This document shows positions 17,067 through 24,445 of a stretch of DNA of 64,000 nucleotides, one piece after another (positions within the stretch are counted from its first letter, which is position 1; every line of letters begins with the position of its first letter). Made by a program: the position numbers and the translations under genes. The notes beneath the pieces are model-generated. The model had not been told where the DNA came from and ran no database searches. It saw only the letters and a list, made by a program, of their open reading frames with translations. This DNA is from Clostridiales bacterium. Its GTDB lineage: Bacteria > Bacillota > Clostridia > Christensenellales > Aristaeellaceae. Location: assembly GCA_015056315.1 (NCBI GenBank), contig SVGN01000001.1, forward strand, positions 124,001-188,000, written 5' to 3'.

Positions 17067-18160
17067 CCGTAGACCTTGCAGCGATCCGTAACAACTACCA
17101 TGTGCTGCGCGAGCGGGTACCGGCCGCTGTGCGGGTGATGCCCGTCATCAAAGCCGATGCATACGGCCACGGTATGCTGCAGGTTGCCAAGACCCTGCAG
17201 GCCGAAGGGGTGGAATACTTCGCCGTAGCCCTGGTAGAGGAAGGCATCGCCCTTCGGGAAGCGGGCATCACCGCCCGGATCCTGATCCTGGGTGCCACCA
17301 TGAAAGCCGCGGTAAGCGATGCGGTCGCCAACGACCTTACCCAGACCGTGTTCTCCGAGGAGATGCTTTCGTGGATCGACCGGGAAGCTGCCCTTCAGCA
17401 CAAGACCGCCCGGGTACACATCAAGCTGGATACAGGCATGAACCGCATCGGTCTGCGCACCAAAGAGGAGGCGACCCGCCTCTCCAAGGCCATCGCAGCT
17501 GCAGAGCATGTAAAGGTGACCGGTATCTACACCCATTTCGCCGCAGCCGACGAGCCCATGGAAGACGGCAGCCTGAACGCCTACAGCCGTCAGCAGCTGG
17601 AGCGCTTCAAGGAGCTCCGCTCCTGCTTCGATGAGGCCATCCCCGCTCATGTGGCCAACAGCGCCATGAGCCTTCTGGCTCCGGAAGCCTATTTCTCCAT
17701 GATCCGCGAGGGCATCTCCCTCTATGGCTACCCGCCTGTTAAGACCGATCTCAGCTTCGCCCCGGCGCTGCGCTGGGTGAGCGAGGTGGTGCACATCAAG
17801 AACGTCAAAGCGGGGGAGACCATCGGCTATGGCCGCAGCTTCACTGCCGAGAGGGATATGCGCATCGCTACCGTTGCCGTAGGCTATGGCGATGGCTACC
17901 ACAGAGCCATCAGCAACCGGGGCGAGATGCTCATCTGCGGCAAACGTGCTCCCATTGTTGGCCGTGTATGCATGGATCAGACCATGGTGGATGTGACCTA
18001 TATCCCTGAGGCTGCCATCGGAGAGGAAGCCGTGCTCATCGGCAGCCAGCAGAACGATACCATCACTGCTGAGGAGGTCGCCCTGTGGGCAGACACTATC
18101 AGCTATGAGGTGCTGCTGGGCATCACCGCCCGTGTGCCCCGCCTGTACCTGAACGCCTGA
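17045..18160 (+). CDS. alr: Alanine racemase
   Basis: PLP-dependent racemase that makes D-alanine for peptidoglycan. The 371 residues are family length. The PLP lysine sits in VIKADAYGHG (Lys35-37 region) near the N-terminus. The second catalytic region VGRVCMDQTMVDVT (about residues 302-315) and the YGDGY motif are present, as is KLDTGMNRIG. Start ATG 17045 yields the usual NYVTVDLAAIRNNY opening. The start lies 22 nt inside the preceding POR-gamma-like gene, so expression is probably coupled. D-alanine is the residue removed by the VanY-type peptidases found elsewhere in the window, but no regulatory link is visible. Confidence 0.96.
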   Translation: MLRHNYVTVDLAAIRNNYHVLRERVPAAVRVMPVIKADAYGHGMLQVAKTLQAEGVEYFAVALVEEGIALREAGITARILILGATMKAAVSDAVANDLTQTVFSEEMLSWIDREAALQHKTARVHIKLDTGMNRIGLRTKEEATRLSKAIAAAEHVKVTGIYTHFAAADEPMEDGSLNAYSRQQLERFKELRSCFDEAIPAHVANSAMSLLAPEAYFSMIREGISLYGYPPVKTDLSFAPALRWVSEVVHIKNVKAGETIGYGRSFTAERDMRIATVAVGYGDGYHRAISNRGEMLICGKRAPIVGRVCMDQTMVDVTYIPEAAIGEEAVLIGSQQNDTITAEEVALWADTISYEVLLGITARVPRLYLNA

Positions 18161-18203
18161 TCATTTTATCCGGCGAGCTACTTTACCGAAAGGATCTGAA
18201 CCT

Positions 18204-19013
18204 ATGCAGCAAAAGACAAAGACCCAGACACCGCCCAAGCCGGTGGTAAAGCCTATCCTCAACGGCAAATGGAACGCTGCGGAGACCTGGAAGCTGGTGC
18301 CCAAGCGCTTCCTTTCCATGCTGCTGGTGGCCGTAGCCTTTATTTTCTTCAGCGTGATGGCCGGTGTGGAGCAGCCCACCCTCCGGCTCATCATTTCCGC
18401 CGCCATCATCATTCTCATGTTCTATTTCCAGATGACCAAGGGCATGGAAGTGGGCGAGAAGGATGCTGCCTTCTCCGAGATCATGTACGAGCGCCAGCAG
18501 GAGGGCCGCGCTGTTTCCGAAGAGGACCGCGCGCGCTGCTTCCACCCGCTGCGCGGCTTTGTGGCAACGTTTTTCGGCATTCTGCCCTTTGTGCTTATGT
18601 GCCTTGTGTACGCCTTTGTGGCTAAGCGTTGGGAGTATCAGCTGGGCGTACTGCCCTCCTGGACCGATAACCTGCTCATGCACGAGGAAATGGGCGATGC
18701 CCTTGCCTACTACGGCGCTACCCGAGCTATGACCTTTGCCGACGGCCTGCGTGTGGTCGTGCGCTGCCTGGTGATGCCCTACATCAACTTTGCGGGCACC
18801 TTCGGCAACGATGCCGTGCTTTGGGCCGAGCGGCTCTCGCCCCTGCTGGTGATGATCGTTCCCATGGGCTTCGGTGTTGGTTATATGCAGGGCCATGCAC
18901 TGCGTACCCGCATCAATACAGGCATCATGCAGGGCGTTGAGAAGAAAAAACGCAAGGAAATGAAGGCGCGCAAGAAGCGCCAGCGCAGCTCTGCTCCGGA
19001 AAGGCTGATCTGA
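18204..19013 (+). CDS. Unknown multi-pass membrane protein
   Basis: A 269-residue protein that I do not recognise. Four or five hydrophobic segments are visible: about residues 35-52, 60-74, 110-135 and 205-235. A Lys/Arg-rich C-terminal tail (KKKRKEMKARKKRQR, about residues 247-261) points to a cytoplasmic, perhaps nucleic-acid or ribosome-near, end. AAAGGA about 10 bases upstream supports ATG 18204. It sits between alr and rsmD, 3 bases before rsmD, so it is likely part of the same transcript. No catalytic motif is seen. Confidence 0.65.
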   Translation: MQQKTKTQTPPKPVVKPILNGKWNAAETWKLVPKRFLSMLLVAVAFIFFSVMAGVEQPTLRLIISAAIIILMFYFQMTKGMEVGEKDAAFSEIMYERQQEGRAVSEEDRARCFHPLRGFVATFFGILPFVLMCLVYAFVAKRWEYQLGVLPSWTDNLLMHEEMGDALAYYGATRAMTFADGLRVVVRCLVMPYINFAGTFGNDAVLWAERLSPLLVMIVPMGFGVGYMQGHALRTRINTGIMQGVEKKKRKEMKARKKRQRSSAPERLI

Positions 19014-19016
19014 CCC

Positions 19017-19583
19017 ATGCGTATCATTGCCGGGCGTGCCAGAGGCACGCAGCTACTGGCCCCCAAGGGTATGGATACCCGCCCCACACAGGATAAGGTA
19101 AAGGAATCCCTCTTCAGCATGATCCAGTGGGACCTGCCCGACGCCGCCGTGCTGGATCTGTTTGCCGGCAGCGGCGCACTGGCGCTGGAGAGCCTGAGCC
19201 GGGGAGCAGCTTCCGCCGTGCTGGTGGATAAGAGCCGGGAAGCACTGGATTGCATCCGCAAAAACATCGAGAAGCTCCGTATGAAAGAAGAAGCTACTCT
19301 TCTCAGCTGCGATTGGGAGCAGGCGCTCCTGCAATTGAGCCGGAGCGGCAAACGTTTCGACCTGGTCTTTCTGGATCCGCCCTACCGGATGACCGGCCTT
19401 GGCGAGATCTGCGCAAAGCTGTTGGAACTGCACCTACTGAGCCCGGGGGCCGTGCTGGTGCTGGAGCACCGTACAGGCTTTGTACCGGAGATGCCGCCCT
19501 GTTTCTCTCTGGAGAAGGAGCGCACCTACGGCGAGACCCAGATCCACTTTTACCGTTTAGAGGAGGAGCCCCATGAATCCTGA
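19017..19583 (+). CDS. rsmD: 16S rRNA (guanine-966-N2)-methyltransferase RsmD
   Basis: SAM-dependent methyltransferase acting on G966 of 16S rRNA. The 188-residue protein begins MRIIAGRARG and has the family signatures RPTQDKVKESLFSMI, the SAM-binding LDLFAGSGALALE (about residues 44-56) and the catalytic LDPPY (about residues 119-123). The length is normal. It overlaps coaD by 11 nt; the rsmD-coaD pair is a very common neighbourhood in Bacillota. Confidence 0.95.
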   Translation: MRIIAGRARGTQLLAPKGMDTRPTQDKVKESLFSMIQWDLPDAAVLDLFAGSGALALESLSRGAASAVLVDKSREALDCIRKNIEKLRMKEEATLLSCDWEQALLQLSRSGKRFDLVFLDPPYRMTGLGEICAKLLELHLLSPGAVLVLEHRTGFVPEMPPCFSLEKERTYGETQIHFYRLEEEPHES

Positions 19584-20058
19584 GATCTGCGTGTATGCAG
19601 GCAGCTTCGATCCCATCACCGCCGGGCATCTGGATATCATCCGCCGGGGTGCTGCCATCTTTCCCAAGTTGGTGGTGGCAGTGCTGCGCAACCCCTCCAA
19701 AAAGGGAGCCTTCACCATGGAGGAGCGGCTCTCTATGCTGGAGCGCAGCTGCGCCGGTATTCCCAATGTGGTGTTTGATAGTTTCGATGGTTTGCTGGTA
19801 GACTATATGCGCAAGATCGATGCGGGCGTCATCCTGCGTGGTCTGCGCGCCGTAAGCGACTTTGAAAGCGAGTTCCAGATGGCACAGCTGAACCGCCAGA
19901 TGGAGCCTCAGGTAGAAACGTTTTTCCTGATGACATCCCCCGAGCATGCCTACCTCAGCTCCAGCGCCGTTCGGGAGATCGCCATGTTCGGCGGCGACAT
20001 AAGCCCCTTTGTTCCCGCCCCCATCGTGCAGGAGGTAGCCTGCAAGCTTCGTAAATAA
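19573..20058 (+). CDS. coaD: Phosphopantetheine adenylyltransferase
   Basis: Enzyme of the coenzyme A pathway that joins ATP and 4'-phosphopantetheine to form dephospho-CoA. The 161-residue chain shows the nucleotidyltransferase motif YAGSFDPITAGHLDII (residues 8-23) and the second motif YLSSSAVREIAMFGGD (about residues 130-145). Length and order match the family. AGGAGG-like bases (GAGGAGCCCC) precede the ATG inside the end of rsmD. A coiled-coil protein follows after 30 bases. Confidence 0.97.
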   Translation: MNPEICVYAGSFDPITAGHLDIIRRGAAIFPKLVVAVLRNPSKKGAFTMEERLSMLERSCAGIPNVVFDSFDGLLVDYMRKIDAGVILRGLRAVSDFESEFQMAQLNRQMEPQVETFFLMTSPEHAYLSSSAVREIAMFGGDISPFVPAPIVQEVACKLRK

Positions 20059-20088
20059 GCAATACTGCATCAACAGGAGGTAACGGTC

Positions 20089-20727
20089 ATGCAGCAACGC
20101 CCCGATAAGCTCAACGCCTTTCGCCAGATGATGGATACCCTGGAGATGATGCTTCAGGGTGCAAGCAAGGTCCCCTTTACCAACAACTATATCATCGACA
20201 GGGATAAGGCCGTCAGCCTCATCCGTGCTGCTCAGGAGGAGATGCCCACGGTGATCGCCGAATGCGAAGGTCTGGTCAAGAACCAGAACGCGATCATCGC
20301 CAACGCCACCGAGCGTGCCCAGCACCTGCAGCAGGAGACCACTGCCCGCGCCACCCAGTACTATAACGATGCGCAGGCGAAGGCGCAGCAGCTGCTTACC
20401 GCTGCCAACCAGAAGGCCGGCGAAACGGTCACCACTGCGCAGCAGCAGGCGGTCTCTATCGTAGAGGAAGCGAAGGATCAGGCCAACGCCATCGTTACCG
20501 AGGCCCAGGCCCGGGCCGATCAGCTGGTCAGCGAGCAGGAGGTGCTCACCCGTGCCCAGATGGAGGCCGATGAGCTCAAGCGCACCACCCAGGAGGAGGT
20601 AGAGCGCCTCTATGCCGATGTGCACCGCCATATCGACGATGTGCTGGCTCAGCTGGATCGCACCATCAGCGAAAAGCTCACCGATATCCGCCTCACCCGT
20701 CAGCAGATCGATCAGAGCATGCATTGA
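20089..20727 (+). CDS. Coiled-coil protein downstream of coaD
   Basis: A 212-residue soluble protein made almost wholly of long charged helices rich in Ala, Gln and Glu (about residues 50-205), typical of coiled coils. The N-terminal part (residues 1-50) has a more globular character with NNYIIDRDKAVSLI. Similar coiled-coil proteins of DivIVA-like or ATP-synthase-b-like appearance are common after coaD in Clostridia. The helix contains repeated A-x-x-E/Q patterns. No transmembrane segment, catalytic motif or signal was found. AGGAGGTAACGGTC precedes the ATG. Function unknown; a scaffold or cell-shape role is only a guess. Confidence 0.7.
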   Translation: MQQRPDKLNAFRQMMDTLEMMLQGASKVPFTNNYIIDRDKAVSLIRAAQEEMPTVIAECEGLVKNQNAIIANATERAQHLQQETTARATQYYNDAQAKAQQLLTAANQKAGETVTTAQQQAVSIVEEAKDQANAIVTEAQARADQLVSEQEVLTRAQMEADELKRTTQEEVERLYADVHRHIDDVLAQLDRTISEKLTDIRLTRQQIDQSMH

Positions 20728-20821
20728 GCCTTCCCGCCAAACTTTGCCACCATAACAAGCTCCCTTCGGAGCCACAATACCTCTGTAAAGCGCGCTTGTG
20801 CAGCCGGAGGTGGAGTGGGTC

Positions 20822-21814
20822 ATGTCGAAGGCAAGAGCATCCCTGTGTGTCATCGCCGCAACAGTTGTTGCAGCGGTGGCACTTTTCTTTGCGCCCAAGC
20901 CTGCACCAAAGACCCTCCGCACGGCGGTCATCACCCGGGGCAGGCTGCAGGTAAGCGCAATGGTGCAGGGTACGGTCGCCTATGCAGATACCCGCTATGT
21001 GCCTGCGCCCGTTAGCGGCAGAGTGGAAGCGGTCTATGCAGAGCCGGGCGACAGGCTGCTGACCGGGCAACTGATCGTGCAATTCGATCGTTCCTCAGAG
21101 CTTGCGGCACTCTCTGCACTGGAGAAGCGGCAATATGTCATCATGAACCAACTGGCGCAGCTTTCTGCCGGTACCGCCGCCCTTGAGGCAGCGTTGGGGG
21201 AGCTTCTTCCGTGGGAGGCGCAGCACTCCCAGCTGCAGCTGTCGATGGCTGCCAAGCAGATCCGGGCCGATGGGGAAGGTGTTCTCGGCAATCTGTACAT
21301 ATCGCCGGGAGACTATGTTCTGCAAGGTGCCCCTCTGGCAGAAGTGCGGAGCGATGAGCTGTGCATCACCGCATTCTGGACAGGCAACCAAAGCCGGCTC
21401 CCGGCTCCGGGCATGGCAGCCTGCTGGTGCGATGCGGATGGTACGCCCGCGGGCGAGCTGCTGCTGAAAAGTGTAGCGCTGGCCGGTCAGGATGCAGCGG
21501 CGGGGCTCAAACTGTGCTTCGCGCCTGTTGGCGAACTGCCCTTGCAGCAGCCACCCGGTACCGGTCTCCCCATCCGTCTGGTGCTGGATGAGCTGCCGGA
21601 AACAGGTCTTGCTCCGCTTTCGGCTTTGGATCCTCAGGGCTGCCTTTGGCTGATCCGGGATGGGAGAGCGGTCTCCTGTCAGGTCGCGCCCGGAGAAGCG
21701 TACGATGGGCTCATGCAGGTGCCCGTGGAGCTGGAAGGCTGCCGGGTGGTGCTGGATCCGGAATCCGCAACGCTGACGGACGGGGCGTTGGTCAGAACAG
21801 GAGAGGATATGTGA
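20822..21814 (+). CDS. MacA/HlyD-type periplasmic-adaptor-like protein
   Basis: A membrane-anchored adaptor of the RND/HlyD family. An N-terminal hydrophobic segment (about residues 8-25) leads into VITRGRLQVSAMVQGTVAY and the lipoyl-like VPAPVSGRVEAVYAEPGDRLLTGQLI (about 58-85). A helical hairpin and a second lipoyl half (GEGVLGNLYISPGDYVLQGAPL) follow. The length of 330 residues is normal for a Gram-positive MacA-like protein. ATG 20822 is preceded by GGAGGTGGAG. Its last codon overlaps the first codon of the FtsX-type permease, so the two form a pair. No ATPase gene accompanies them. Confidence 0.75.
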   Translation: MSKARASLCVIAATVVAAVALFFAPKPAPKTLRTAVITRGRLQVSAMVQGTVAYADTRYVPAPVSGRVEAVYAEPGDRLLTGQLIVQFDRSSELAALSALEKRQYVIMNQLAQLSAGTAALEAALGELLPWEAQHSQLQLSMAAKQIRADGEGVLGNLYISPGDYVLQGAPLAEVRSDELCITAFWTGNQSRLPAPGMAACWCDADGTPAGELLLKSVALAGQDAAAGLKLCFAPVGELPLQQPPGTGLPIRLVLDELPETGLAPLSALDPQGCLWLIRDGRAVSCQVAPGEAYDGLMQVPVELEGCRVVLDPESATLTDGALVRTGEDM

Positions 21815-22950
21815 AGCAGCTGGAATTATGGAAGCTGGGCATGCAGAACGTGCTGGCCGCCTCTCTGCGCTCAGCGCTGACGGTGCTTGGCATGGCTATC
21901 GGGGTGGCGGCCATATTGGCGGTGCTCACGTTGGGCGAGGCAGGCAGGGTACAGGTAAAGAGCGAGATCGGTCGTCTGGGCATCGACCGGGTCATCATTA
22001 CTGCAGCGGGTGAAACACCACTGGATACCGCCGATGGCAAAATGTTGGGCGAAGCGCTTTCAGCCCAGGTTGAGGGCTTGGTCTGTCTTCCGGTAAAAGC
22101 AAGAGCCGGCACAGCCGCAGCCGATGTGGTGTTGGTAGGCTGCAGCAGCAGCTATCTGCAGCAGGTGTCCCCTGCGGTTTCTCAAGGGCGCATGCTTAAG
22201 CCGGGCGAATGGCAGAGCGCAGCGCCTGCGGCACTGGTGGGTATGGAAGCCGCCAGAACGCTCCGTCTGGCCCCTGGCAATTGGTTCTCTGCCGGGGGAA
22301 GCATGCTGCGCTGTGTGGGGATCGTGGAAAGCTGCTACACCGCAGCGCAGATCGATTTTCTGCATGCGGTCATCGTACCCGTAAACGTACTGACCCCATG
22401 GACGGGCTCTGCCTTGCAGGAGCTGTCTGTACAGGTGCCTGCACAGATCTCCCCGGATGCGCTGGCCGGGCAGGCAGAAGCACTCCTGAACGATGTGGGC
22501 GGCAAAGCGGTCAATGCCGTCAGCATGCAGGTGCAGGCAGAGGCTGCAGATGCTGTGTTGGATGTTTTTATGGATGTCTTGCGCTGGGTGGCGTTTATCT
22601 GTATGCTGGTAGGGGGCATCGGCATCACCAATATCCTGCTGGTCAGCGTACGGGAGCGGCGCAGGGAGATCGGCATCATGCAATCGCTGGGAGCGACCGG
22701 CAGGCAGATCTGCGGGCTGTTCCTGTGCGAAGCCATGCTGTATGCCCTTACCGGCGGCATCTCCGGCCTGATGCTGGGCGGGCTGCTGATCGCTCTGGCA
22801 GGGGCAAGCATCGGGCTTACGCCTGTTGTGCAGTTTACCGATTGCCTTTCGGTGTTTGCCTGCTCCCTGCTCCTCGGGCTCGTCTCCGGGGTAGCGCCCG
22901 CTGCAAGGGCCAGTATGCTGCGCCCCATCGATGCCCTTCGGGAGGAATAA
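21811..22950 (+). CDS. MacB/FtsX-type ABC permease
   Basis: A 379-residue permease of the MacB family. There is an N-terminal transmembrane helix (LRSALTVLGMAIGVAAILAVLTLG, about residues 19-42), a MacB_PCD-type extracytoplasmic domain (about 45-250), and three C-terminal helices with the FtsX signature ITNILLVSVRERRREIGIMQSLGAT (about 275-300). GTG 21811 is the start: it shares the ATGTGA junction with the upstream adaptor gene and follows AGGAGAGG. MacB proteins usually carry or sit next to an ATPase of the LolD/MacB type, and none is adjacent here. The following ATPase gene is of the sugar-importer MsmX type and has its own promoter. Confidence 0.82.
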   Translation: MKQLELWKLGMQNVLAASLRSALTVLGMAIGVAAILAVLTLGEAGRVQVKSEIGRLGIDRVIITAAGETPLDTADGKMLGEALSAQVEGLVCLPVKARAGTAAADVVLVGCSSSYLQQVSPAVSQGRMLKPGEWQSAAPAALVGMEAARTLRLAPGNWFSAGGSMLRCVGIVESCYTAAQIDFLHAVIVPVNVLTPWTGSALQELSVQVPAQISPDALAGQAEALLNDVGGKAVNAVSMQVQAEAADAVLDVFMDVLRWVAFICMLVGGIGITNILLVSVRERRREIGIMQSLGATGRQICGLFLCEAMLYALTGGISGLMLGGLLIALAGASIGLTPVVQFTDCLSVFACSLLLGLVSGVAPAARASMLRPIDALREE

Positions 22951-22967
22951 TAAACATGGAGGTTTTC

Positions 22968-23054
22968 ATGCATGTTTGCTCCATTGTGTACATGGTGTAC
23001 AAACCCGGGGGTGAATTTTGGCGATTTCGTCAATTCCATCCCGGGGGAAAATAG
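22968..23054 (+). CDS. Possible small peptide gene, low confidence
   Basis: An open frame of 28 codons (32 if started at ATG 22956) begins 5 bases after GGAGG (22958-22962). The product would be short and mixed, with two Pro-Gly-Gly turns (KPGG and HPGG) encoded by two CCCGGGGG repeats. It lies in the spacer before the MsmX-type gene and runs into that gene's predicted promoter. There is no other sign that it is translated; the repeats may equally be DNA-level sites. Confidence 0.2.
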   Translation: MHVCSIVYMVYKPGGEFWRFRQFHPGGK

Positions 23055-23062
23055 GCTATAAT
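23034..23062 (+). promoter_or_regulatory. Promoter of the MsmX-type ATPase, with repeat in spacer
   Basis: TTCCAT (23034-23039), a 17-base spacer and a perfect TATAAT (23057-23062). The spacer starts with CCCGGGGG (23040-23047), and an identical CCCGGGGG lies exactly 36 bp upstream (23004-23011). A TGTACA-TGG-TGTACA repeat lies further upstream at about 22987-23001. These may be operator sites. Confidence 0.5.
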
Positions 23063-23136
23063 GATGCCAATGAAATGCTGGCTGGTGTGTATGTTCCATC
23101 ACAGGCCAAGCATATCAACAAAAGGAGGAAGCTTAA

Positions 23137-24255
23137 ATGGCAAGCTTGTCTTTGAACCACATCTATAAGGTTTACTCCGGTAATGTTACCGCCGTTAGCG
23201 ATTTCTGCCTGGAGATCGACGACAAGGAATTCATCGTTCTGGTCGGTCCTTCCGGTTGCGGTAAGTCCACCACCCTGCGTATGGTCGCCGGTCTGGAAGA
23301 GATCTCCGCCGGTGAGCTGTACATCGGCGACCGTCTGGTCAACGACGTTGCTCCCAAGGATCGCGACATCGCCATGGTTTTCCAGAACTACGCTCTGTAC
23401 CCCCACATGACCGTGTTCGACAACATGGCTTTCGGTCTGAAGCTCCGCAAGACCCCCAAGGCCGAGATCAAGCAGCGTGTTGAAGAAGCCGCCAAGATCC
23501 TGGACATCGCTCACCTGCTCAACCGTAAGCCCAAGGCTCTGTCCGGCGGTCAGCGTCAGCGTGTTGCTCTGGGCCGTGCCATCGTTCGTGAGCCCAAGGT
23601 CTTCCTGTTCGACGAGCCTCTGTCCAACCTGGACGCCAAGCTGCGTGTTGCCATGCGTACCGAGATCACCAAGCTGCACCAGCGCCTGCAGACCACCTTC
23701 ATCTATGTTACCCACGACCAGACCGAAGCTATGACCATGGCTTCCCGTATCGTGGTTATGAAGGATGGCTTCATCCAGCAGGTAGACAGCCCCCAGAACC
23801 TGTACGACTACCCCGCCAACCTGTTTGTTGCCGGCTTCATCGGCAGCCCCCAGATGAACTTCTTCACCGTTAAGCTGGAGAAGGATGGCAACGACGTGCT
23901 GGCCAAGTTCGGCGACAACGCCATCGTTGTTCCCGAGAGCAAGCTGTCCAAGTTCATCGACGAGAGCTACATCGGCAAGGAAGTCTACATGGGCATCCGT
24001 CCCGAAGATATCGACGATGATCCCGAAGTCGTAGCTGCCTCCAAGGCCGTTGTCGATTGCAGCGTCGAAGTTACCGAGCTCATGGGCTCCGAGACCTACC
24101 TGTACCTGTCCACCAGCGGCAAGGACGAGAACATCATCGCTCGCGTTGATCCTCGCACCGCCAGCCGTGCCGGCCAGAAGGTTCAGGTCGCCTTCGATGT
24201 GGATCGTCTCCACTTCTTCGACAAGGACACCGAGACCACTCTGCTCAACCGCTAA
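23137..24255 (+). CDS. Sugar ABC transporter ATP-binding protein (MsmX/UgpC type)
   Basis: A 372-residue ATPase that energises carbohydrate importers. The order of motifs is standard: Walker [10 protein letters not shown] (about residues 37-45), Q-loop [16 protein letters not shown] signature [14 protein letters not shown] (about 135-148), Walker [15 protein letters not shown] and the H-loop [10 protein letters not shown]. Residues about 235-372 form the TOBE/regulatory region typical of MalK/MsmX. No permease or solute-binding gene is adjacent, so it probably serves several importers elsewhere, as MsmX does in Bacillus. Codon use (CGT, GTT, GCT, AAG, AAC) differs from neighbours and indicates high expression. 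AAAGGAGGAAG before the ATG is a strong ribosome site, and a perfect terminator follows. Confidence 0.93.
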   Translation: MASLSLNHIYKVYSGNVTAVSDFCLEIDDKEFIVLVGPSGCGKSTTLRMVAGLEEISAGELYIGDRLVNDVAPKDRDIAMVFQNYALYPHMTVFDNMAFGLKLRKTPKAEIKQRVEEAAKILDIAHLLNRKPKALSGGQRQRVALGRAIVREPKVFLFDEPLSNLDAKLRVAMRTEITKLHQRLQTTFIYVTHDQTEAMTMASRIVVMKDGFIQQVDSPQNLYDYPANLFVAGFIGSPQMNFFTVKLEKDGNDVLAKFGDNAIVVPESKLSKFIDESYIGKEVYMGIRPEDIDDDPEVVAASKAVVDCSVEVTELMGSETYLYLSTSGKDENIIARVDPRTASRAGQKVQVAFDVDRLHFFDKDTETTLLNR

Positions 24256-24273
24256 TTTCTTAGCAAACCACAA

Positions 24274-24304
24274 GGCCCGCCGCAGTTTCTGCGGCGGGCC
24301 TTTT
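24274..24304 (+). terminator. Intrinsic terminator after the MsmX-type gene
   Basis: GGCCCGCCGCAG and CTGCGGCGGGCC form a perfect 12-bp stem around TTT, followed by TTTT. This is a strong rho-independent terminator. Confidence 0.95.
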
Positions 24305-24384
24305 CGTGTGCCTGCGATCATTGCCGGGCAGCTGTGCCCCTCCCGTACGCCCTCCCGGCTTTTTTCCTTTATATCAAAAAAGAT

Positions 24385-24413
24385 TTGCATCCGAGGCTTG
24401 CTCATGCTATCAT
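24385..24413 (+). promoter_or_regulatory. Promoter of the radical SAM / rng / miaB run
   Basis: TTGCAT (24385-24390), a 17-base spacer and TATCAT (24408-24413), about 33 bases before the ATG at 24446. Confidence 0.62.
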
Positions 24414-24445
24414 AAATATGTATGCTGTTTTTTAGGAGGAAGCCC

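Noticed and set aside
20758-20776. Small hairpin GCTCC-CTTC-GGAGC as terminator before the MacA-like gene
   Set aside because: Only 5 bp with no T-run, so a terminator is not supported.
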